A stretch of DNA of 64,000 nt from Armillaria gallica (Eukaryota > Basidiomycota > Agaricomycetes > Agaricales > Physalacriaceae), in assembly GCA_037576215.1 (NCBI GenBank), contig JBANDB010000016.1, positions 1,488,001 to 1,552,000 on the forward strand. The letters run 5' to 3'. Shown here piece by piece: positions 57,293 to 64,000 of this stretch (its first letter is position 1; each line of letters begins with the position of its first letter). The position numbers and the translations under genes were made by a program. The notes beneath the pieces are model-generated. The model was not told the DNA's origin and did not search any database. It saw only the letters and a program-made list of their open reading frames with translations.

Positions 57293-58039
57293 GCCGAGCC
57301 CGGTACCTGCATTGTGCTTTTGGACATATGTGAAAGGTTTTGAATAGGTAGGTGAGCTTTATTGGTATTTATCTTTTGAACCTGAATAAAGAGCCAGCAT
57401 GTTTCCTTCTCAAAAGCAGCGACGAAGTGTTACGGCAACAACCGCAAGCCGTCCGGCATTTCGGCAGCAATGCCTGAATTATTACTTGCCTCGCGCGCTG
57501 GCGAGCCGCGATGCACCTGCTTTATGGAGCCAAGTATTCATTAATTTCTTTCCATAACTCACGAAGTAGTTTCATATTCTACAACAACATAAAGTACATT
57601 TACTAGAAGGAAAGCTTATATAAGAGTTGCAAACGCCCAAGGCCTATTAGACGTCCAGTAAGCGCCCGCGGATGCCCCCGGCGGGCCTTCAAACAGGGCG
57701 CTATCAAACAAATCCAAGCTTTTAGGTAAGCCTTTCTTCTTTGCTTTCGTACTGCCTCTCGTATTAATATAGATATTGGGCGTGCAACGGTAACTTCGGT
57801 CAATGTCTCTCGTACTTAGTAGTATGTCAATGAAACAAGCTGTGTTTTTCAAAATCTTGAAAGACTGCACACGTACGGCCTGCAATAATCTAACCCGAAT
57901 CTACTAGAGGTCACATGTGAAGTTCACGAGACTTACTCGACGCCAAGCACTGCCAATTGTTATATATACTATTCGATGGTACGCTGTTTTCATGAAATGA
58001 GTATATGGCTAACGGTCGCAATAGTCCATCTTTGTAGAC

Positions 58040-58683
58040 CTCGAAGCTGGTGTGGATACTGTCCAAGATATCGAATCCTCGTCCGAAGGCGAGGAAAGTT
58101 TCATTGCAGATTAGGAGGAGGATTACTCGGACGATGCAGCGGAGTCGAGGGCCATCAGCTTGCCTCCTCTTCCTTCCGCACAAGAGGAAGATCATGGATG
58201 GAACGGCTCGCTGGAGAGAGCGAAGACCGCGAACGTGAAGGAAAGCACACTGGTCTGTGAGGGAAGCTACGATTTCCGTCTTTTAGATGATACACCCGGA
58301 CTTTGGGTTCTATCCTGTGTTGTAAGTGATGATTTGTCTCCATTCCTTCATTCCTGATGCTTTTTTGAAGCCTGGTTGGGAAGGCATTAATATTATCGTC
58401 TTTCACATTGGCTGAAGTGCGCGACCGGAGCGCGGTATCAAAGCTGCCTTTAATATGCCTCACATCGACAAACAAGTCTGGTTTGAGGCAGAGATGTCGT
58501 CGGCATTCAAGACATGGCTCGTTGGTATCCCAGGTGTGGCGCGCCGAAACCAGCAGGTACAACTGCATGTCGTTTCATCAGACACAAGCCGGCGTGCACT
58601 ACGATCCGCCTCGTCGTCGCTTCCCATAGTGAATGGAGCGTGGGTCAAACTTCGTCACGGCCAGTTCAAAGGCGAAATGGGGA
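58040..58683 (+). pseudogene. Spt5-like relic, distal copy, truncated
   Basis: Same NGN-KOW-like fragment as at 37700-38560 but with further damage. It has a TAG where the spacer copy has Trp in ADWEEDYSDD (near 58112), a different indel near 58420, and loss of everything after the KOW-like LRHGQFKGE at the duplication breakpoint. Confidence 0.6.
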
Positions 58684-59069
58684 TCTTCGGGCTCGTCGGG
58701 CAATGCGAATAGAACTTCCTAAATTGGAGTATTTCTTTTTTAGGGCAGCTATCTGCCTCAGTTCGACAGTACTACTGCATCGATTCATATGATCACGAGG
58801 ATGAAGTATTCATGAAGAGGTCCTGTCCGTCCCCATTAGAGATCATCCATTCATGATGTGGATCTCCACACACACAGTCGTGGTGGTATGGAACAGTGGT
58901 TATTCAATGCCTATGTTTCTGAGCCATCAAGATCCTGAAATTGATGTAGTCTCCCACGCGCAGCGTGGATACATAGCACGAAATGGTTGTATATACAAAA
59001 TAGTCCTACCTTTATTTCGGCACTGAGAGCTTTCTGGACTTTCCCTCTTTCTTTTTCTTCCAAATTCGG

Positions 59070-59390
59070 GTGAAACCGCTCACGAATACAACCCGGAAAC
59101 GGTCGATGCCATCTATCGAAGTCTTCAATCGAAGTTCCAATGCGACACGCGATATGGGTCTCATTGGATTCAATGAGCATACGACGATGTCAGTCCAGCC
59201 TGCCCATCGTTGGGTGTTGTGTCCGGACGCCGCAGCGCTCTATTCTAATGACTGCGACCCGACCATGAATTTTACGCCTGTTTTCAACGTAACAGACAAG
59301 GAATTAGTGACACGCATTCCTGGGACCCATTTGTCGGTACTCCATCTTCGAAACTACCGCCTCACCAGGCCCATGCGAGCAATATTTTAA
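59070..59390 (+). CDS. open frame sharing an exon-like segment with 43155-43250
   Basis: A 106-codon frame. Its C-terminal third (MNFTPVFNVTDKELVTR, then LSVLHL) is shared with 43155-43250. The first part (KRSMPSIEVFNRSSNA) has no match in the window. No family is known, and it may be an exon of a larger decayed gene. Confidence 0.3.
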   Translation: MKPLTNTTRKRSMPSIEVFNRSSNATRDMGLIGFNEHTTMSVQPAHRWVLCPDAAALYSNDCDPTMNFTPVFNVTDKELVTRIPGTHLSVLHLRNYRLTRPMRAIF

Positions 59391-59399
59391 AAATCGCCG

Positions 59400-60545
59400 A
59401 GATAGGTCCCCGCGGGTTGCGATCTAGTGTTCCTGCGACGATCAATTTCAGGCTCGAATATGATAGTGTTTTGCGGGTAGGGATGGACGGTCGTCATGGC
59501 GGTATAGAAGATGAATCGTAACCTTTCCTTTAGTCCTGCGAACATGCTGGGCAGGTTAAAATAGGGATACAACCTGCAGCTGGACACGCCTTTAAGCTAC
59601 ACGCGGAAAGGATGGCTTTCAGTGCAAAGGAAAAGTTTGGATTCATCGGTCTAGCGCGCGGGGTGATCTCGCTTTGCTTGCAGTCGAACCACAGCTGAAT
59701 CACCTGCAGAGGGCATGAATTTTTAACACAGTCGTCAAGAAAATCGCGAAGGATGTGGTGGAAAATGTAGAGCTCGTGAATTTCAGGCATGTGGATGAAT
59801 TTACAAAAGTAAAAGCAGAGCTAGTTCGATTGATAAGAGGCGCAAGAGGGTACCCCCGCTGCTGGCGTGATCCGCGTGGAGACTACGGTAGAGGGTACCC
59901 GTGACATATTTCATATAAGTCGGCGGATTACTTGGGTTCGAATGCGAACGGATAAGTCGCGATCGGCGAATTCCTGCTACGGTCTTATAGCGGGATGATG
60001 GTTTCTGAGATTTGACGAAAAAGCCGAAGTCCGATGTCACCAAATTTCCTCGGCCTAGCACTGAGATATTTCCTCGAAAGTAAAATTTTCGGTGTGGCGA
60101 TGACTTGGCTTGTCACTGCTTACCTGCGACTACTTATGGGGCTGCGCTCGCCATGGAGTTGATCGGCCGAAGCGGTGCCTGTCTGGGATTCTTCGAGTCA
60201 ATGTGAGCTGGTGGCGGCTGAGGCTGCCACCGAGCGAATCTTTTTCGAACAGCTAAGCGTTATTTAAAATGCAGTTTGAAATCACAGGCAAAGAATCGGG
60301 GAGCGGCGCGCAGCTGCCGCTATCCTAGCATCTCACAAAGGAAATCATCCGGAGATGACCCGACTCCAACTAGAAGTTAAAACTTAACTGTGCTACAACA
60401 AGGTCAGAAAATGACACTCTTTCCGTTCTTTGTTTTAAATAAATTTCTTTCAGAGTACTCTATTTTCAACTCCCTATTGCCAACGCCGAGGGTTCGATCC
60501 CTACGGACGTCGTTAAGGTTCTGTTCAGGGGCACCGGCGACTAAT
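59400..60545. other. intergenic stretch, no supported gene
   Basis: Minus-strand frames at 59790-59530 (MPEIHELYIFHHILRDFLDD) look weakly coding but have no motif. A GAGGGTTCGATCCC string near 60489 resembles a tRNA T-arm, but no tRNA can be folded around it. Confidence 0.35.
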
Positions 60546-60549
60546 AAAC

Positions 60550-62313
60550 CTACTTCCTTCCTTCCTTCCCTCCGAGATTTCGAGCTCCTAATGCTCTAGG
60601 TGCTGAGCGCTGCAAAAACTTTGCATCCCCTATGTACTTCCGCGTAACGGAAGATTCAGCCCACAAATTCTGTCGCAGGGTCGATCCCCTTTCTTCGATG
60701 ACTCGTATCTTGGGTTTGTTTCCTAGGTTCCATATCTCCTGGACGCTACCGCAGAAGACCCGTTTGGTGGGTGTTTTGCAGGTATACGAATTGGAAGGCG
60801 CCTTGGTATGGGAAGGAGATCTTGCATGCGCCGGAGCTGGAAGGAATGGCGCGCGCCGCGCGTCCGCCTCCTGCACGTCCGACCGTAAACCATGGGAATG
60901 AAATGGCTCGGATATGTCTGACGATAAGAGACTAGAGCTAGCGATAGGCTCTAGGATAGGCGTTCCAAAAGGGTACCCCCGATTGTGAGAGAAACGTGAC
61001 CCCTCCATCAGGCCCAAGTCTTCCCCGAGAATCTTGGTGTGGGATATGGAAGGAGCGCAGCTCGGTGCATAATACTCCTTTGCTGCACCCCACGACATCA
61101 CCTCGCCGTATGATTTGGAGTCATGTAAGATCTTTTCCACTGTACTGGGTAGGATGGATCCATCGAGGTAATTACATAGCTTGTAGCGCCATATTGTGAC
61201 GATGTGAGTTTCTCTTTCGCCTTCAATAGTGAAGTCGCAAGCCCAGGTAAAGAAACGGATTTGTTGGGCCAGAATAGAGTGGGGTTTCCAGCCTGGAAAT
61301 TCGATCACTTGTGCATTACAGAAGGTAGGAATTGGAGGAATGGATGCTATGTTTAGGGTCTCCACCCATTGAATCGCTGTAAAGTGAGTGGTGTACTGAT
61401 TCAGGGCAAGTACGTCCCTCTCCATGGAAGGTTCAGTCTCCGCCGGGATATTCCTGTCATGATAGTACATGAATACACCGGAACTGAGGTAGTCCAGGCG
61501 AATCCATCTCGGCCACAGCTCTTCCTCGTCAGGGAAAAGGCAAAACACTCCAACGTCATCCCTAACCCACTTCTCAATGTTCATGTGCTCTGCATCCTTC
61601 AGGGGGAGTACCACCACACCTAACCTCCGTCGAGACATCAACTTCTGGGTCGTTATAAAGGACAGTCCTTTCTCAGAGATACCCAGGTAGTTTCCTTCTT
61701 CGAATGCTAGACTCCACCATGTGATGAACCCACATAAGTCAAGAAACATATCCCGACATAGATGTATGACACGTATTGCGAGTTCTGGGGAATCATATTC
61801 AGAGTATAGGATAGAGAGCGGGTCGAAGGAGTTGGGTATAATCATATTGGGGGGGAAATGTCCACAAGTCCAGATCTCATGCACCACAAGCCTGGCCTCA
61901 AGCATGTCTGACCGGACGAGATCCGCCCAACGGGTATCCAAGCTGTAAGACACACCCTCTGCTCGAGTGGTCCGTTTAGGCTCTGGGATGCCTTGATCTT
62001 GGAGATCAAAGGCCCAATGGCTTGTGTCATCCTCCGCTGGACGATATACGCGATAGCGATGCGTAGAGTCGAAGAACGCAGGTGTCATGAATCGTTCAGA
62101 TTTGACTGAAATTTTCGTTATGTCTGGGACAGTTGCATCGAAGGGTTCGGGACTGGGAAAGTCCGTGAAGGCGTATAAGGAGGGAATAAATGTGTCAGAG
62201 AAGTTTCTGTTGGGAGTTACTATGTAGTGGCGAATCCCGTCGACATCTATTCCTGCATCCCGACGCATGCAAGGTCGACTATGGCCACTTGAGTCAGTGA
62301 AGTAATACTTCAT
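60550..62313 (-). CDS. large unknown single-exon protein (about 587 aa)
   Basis: The frame opens at ATG 62313 and is uninterrupted to 60550. It also stays open upstream past 62400, so a longer start or a 5' exon is possible. The N-terminal 480 residues look globular and rich in aromatic residues, with RRDAGIDVDGIRHYIV, a P-N-R-N-F-S segment, LCGFITWWSLAF, FPDEEELWPRWIRLDY and HFTAIQWVETLNI. The C-terminal 110 residues are serine/proline/arginine-rich and probably disordered. The style matches large orphan families found in many copies in mushroom genomes; I cannot name one. It ends in a purine/pyrimidine-biased run (CCTTCC repeats, plus strand) that supplies the last codons. No catalytic motif or membrane segment is seen. 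Confidence 0.65.
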   Translation of the reverse strand: MKYYFTDSSGHSRPCMRRDAGIDVDGIRHYIVTPNRNFSDTFIPSLYAFTDFPSPEPFDATVPDITKISVKSERFMTPAFFDSTHRYRVYRPAEDDTSHWAFDLQDQGIPEPKRTTRAEGVSYSLDTRWADLVRSDMLEARLVVHEIWTCGHFPPNMIIPNSFDPLSILYSEYDSPELAIRVIHLCRDMFLDLCGFITWWSLAFEEGNYLGISEKGLSFITTQKLMSRRRLGVVVLPLKDAEHMNIEKWVRDDVGVFCLFPDEEELWPRWIRLDYLSSGVFMYYHDRNIPAETEPSMERDVLALNQYTTHFTAIQWVETLNIASIPPIPTFCNAQVIEFPGWKPHSILAQQIRFFTWACDFTIEGERETHIVTIWRYKLCNYLDGSILPSTVEKILHDSKSYGEVMSWGAAKEYYAPSCAPSISHTKILGEDLGLMEGSRFSHNRGYPFGTPILEPIASSSLLSSDISEPFHSHGLRSDVQEADARRAPFLPAPAHARSPSHTKAPSNSYTCKTPTKRVFCGSVQEIWNLGNKPKIRVIEERGSTLRQNLWAESSVTRKYIGDAKFLQRSAPRALGARNLGGKEGRK

Positions 62314-62400
62314 ACCGTCTCCTTGTAGATTGTTTACAAGGCGGTGGTGAATAAAGAGGAAAGCCTTTGTCCTTGGGAAGACGCGTAAAGGAAGAAACAA

Positions 62401-63425
62401 CTCAAAGGTGGACGAATACGAATCCCTTCGCCATGAGTGACAAAATGGGCGATAACAACGTTAACGCGGCATGTAAATTCTGTGGGTCAAAGTTACTAGC
62501 TTGAGATTTTTACTATAGTACAATCTACGGACAGATCCTCGATCAGGGTCCTCACACTTCTGTTGAGAGAACACAGGAGACATCAAATCCTGCCGGATCG
62601 ATTGATAACTTTCGATCGGATCTGTAGATGAAGCAACATCGAAGAGCATCAAAGGTGTATGACAGATGTTCTCGGATATTGTACCCGAATGGATAATCTA
62701 TCTTCCACTGTAAAGATTTTTGCCAGTCTTCGCCTCCGACGGTATCCGCTTATATCCAAGTCTATTAATACAGCATCCTCGCCGCATAGACCAGGCTAAC
62801 GTACTACCCCGGCGTAATACGAATACTTTCTAAAACCCTTTCTAAAACCAAGTCTAACGTGCTTGGGCTGGAAGCAAAAATTCTGTTTTTAGCGACAGAA
62901 ACTTTGAGTCGACTTGTAGTGTGCACCGAGAGAATGGCATGCCCCACTAGGGCATATACCTGGCAGCATGATTGAATTTCCAGCCCTACTTCGTACAAGT
63001 CCTGATTTGGGACTCCTAGATGTTCAGATGTCCGACACCGAAATCCAGATAGACCCTTAGTAGAAGTCTACAATGAATCAGCGACCCGGTCACCACTTGT
63101 TTCACAGCGATCGCTCTGGAAAGATATTTTTGAATCACGAATCCCTGAGCCTAGAGATTTGGTGCACGCCAATGTTTGATCCGAGTTCACTAATTAGGCT
63201 CGAAACAGACCGAAGTCACCAACAGTTCGATCCACCCATTGCGTGAAGATACATTATTTTTCAAGTCCGATTCCTGGGCCATGTACGTCTCTGACTTTTT
63301 TCGACAATGGAATGAGCTTCCTTAAATTGTGAAGTTGGATTTACTAGTCTTGTTGATGTTCCACATCCTAAGCGCATCGATCCCGTCTCAGCTCTCCTTC
63401 ATTTACGCGTCTGCTTGACCCTCAA
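62401..63425. other. intergenic stretch between divergent genes
   Basis: It holds the presumed promoters of the 60.5-62.3 kb gene and of the F-box gene at 63479. No gene is recognised. Confidence 0.4.
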
Positions 63426-63429
63426 GTAG

Positions 63430-63477
63430 GTAAGCATATACCGGGAGTATAACTTTGGAACTAATCCTTCATTTCAG
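63430..63477 (+). other. probable 5'-UTR intron of the F-box gene
   Basis: GTAAGC at 63430 and TTTCAG ending at 63477 bound a 48-nt interval. It ends one base before the ATG at 63479. Confidence 0.45.
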
Positions 63478-63478
63478 C

Positions 63479-64000
63479 ATGTCCCGTCCACACTACATGG
63501 AAACAATCATGCCCGAACCCATCGTCAACCGCGTTCCAGTTGAAATATTTTCCGAGATATTTCGGTTGACATATAACCAGAAGGCTGACGGCAAGTGCGA
63601 CAATGATCTCTACCCAGGTCCAGTACAGACCACGCTGTCGTTGGTATGCCAGACCTGGAGGGAGATCGTCAATTCCTGCCGTTTTCTTTGGGAAGAAATC
63701 AACCTACATCATAGAATAACGCAGGATTCCCGCCGACACGATCCCCAGAGCTGCCTGTTCTCATCATTCCTCTCCATCGCATCCCAACGGGTCCATCCAT
63801 TCATTATCAAGCTCACATTCACTGTCGAGGCACCTATAGATGCCAACCAGCAGCGCTTGTCTGCCATCATTGACAACCGAGCCCGTAGCCTGGGTTCCGC
63901 TCTGATGCCTCATGCTGCAAGGCTTAAAGCATTCTCTATCACGACTAGTAGCTGGCAGGTGCATACCAGCTTCCTGCAGGCACTGAATGGTGCACATTTT
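63479..64000 (+). CDS. F-box protein, 5' part (cut by the window end)
   Basis: The frame opens with three in-frame ATGs at 63479, 63497 and 63509 and is open to the last base (174 codons seen). The F-box starts near residue 15: NRVPVEIFSEIFRLTY, then TTLSLVCQTWREIVNSCRFLW, the classic mushroom F-box pattern. A second part with PFIIKLTFTVEAP and ARLKAFSITTSSW looks like the start of a leucine-rich substrate-binding half. It is presumably an SCF ubiquitin-ligase adaptor. It is not closely similar to the F-box gene in the inverted repeat. Confidence 0.8.
   Translation, partial: MSRPHYMETIMPEPIVNRVPVEIFSEIFRLTYNQKADGKCDNDLYPGPVQTTLSLVCQTWREIVNSCRFLWEEINLHHRITQDSRRHDPQSCLFSSFLSIASQRVHPFIIKLTFTVEAPIDANQQRLSAIIDNRARSLGSALMPHAARLKAFSITTSSWQVHTSFLQALNGAHF

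Larger units (their letters stand above)
54688..58683. repeat. distal direct copy of the spacer (34405-38362)
   Basis: Same orientation as the spacer. The left edge matches 145 bp of the left arm's inner end before entering spacer sequence. The right edge leaves the spacer at GGGGAT within the Spt5-like relic and continues into the arm's outer flank sequence (CTTCGGGCTCGTCGG). The 4.5 kb that separates these two points in the right half of the palindrome is absent here. Confidence 0.88.

Noticed and set aside
60480..60515. T-arm-like GAGGGTTCGATCCC string
   Set aside because: No upstream D-arm or anticodon arm can be placed at the right distance.
1..64000. CRISPR arrays, bacterial operons, integrons or prophage
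   Set aside because: No regularly spaced direct repeats with unique spacers and no bacterial gene organisation. Intron structure and gene families are fungal.

Overview
This window looks like a gene-poor, repeat-rich stretch of a filamentous basidiomycete genome, probably an agaricomycete. The support is: 45-74 nt spliceosomal introns with GT..AG ends; families typical of mushroom genomes (intron-poor F-box proteins, a fungal BTB/POZ protein, basidiomycete-type C2H2 fingers, RecQ-like helicase debris, Spt5/NGN-KOW-like debris, a GH43-like secreted protein); and a Ty3/gypsy element with Tf1-like self-priming. No prokaryotic operon, CRISPR array or rRNA is visible, and no convincing tRNA.

Layout. 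1-6.3 kb: a three-finger C2H2 gene (minus), a BTB gene (plus) and the 3' half of an unknown multi-exon gene (minus). 7-9.5 kb: degenerate micro-exon-like repeats and a GC-rich patch without a gene. 9.99-10.45 kb: a small spliced minus-strand gene that may be the other half of the 5.1-5.9 kb gene. 10.58-18.09 kb: a decayed Ty3/gypsy element with one LTR, a self-priming PBS, an extra ORF with an N-terminal hydrophobic helix, gag, and pol (PR-RT-RH-IN) broken by TGA codons. 21.0-21.9 kb: a LINE reverse-transcriptase fragment that contains a spliceable intron. 23.7-25.0 kb: an eight-exon GH43-like gene with one internal TGA. 26.7-27.6 kb: a RecQ-like helicase pseudogene that has lost its DExH segment.

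30.4-43.0 kb is the most striking part: two roughly 4.1 kb inverted, almost identical arms flank a 4.35 kb spacer. Each arm carries an F-box gene (frameshifted in the left arm, intact in the right) and a small acidic/basic ORF. The spacer carries an unknown four-exon gene and an Spt5-like relic. It recurs in direct orientation about 20.3 kb downstream (54.7-58.7 kb), where the relic is cut and joined to sequence from the outer edge of the arms.

46.4-48.7 kb: two unknown spliced genes. 50.9-53.4 kb: diverged copies of arm and other repeats, a cluster of short GGATCC-containing repeats, and a tandemly duplicated reading frame. 60.5-62.3 kb: a large unknown single-exon gene (minus). 63.4 kb to the end: the 5' part of another F-box gene. 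The genes form no shared pathway; the common theme is duplication, transposition and decay of lineage-specific families. All gene models and homology calls were made by eye, without database searches.
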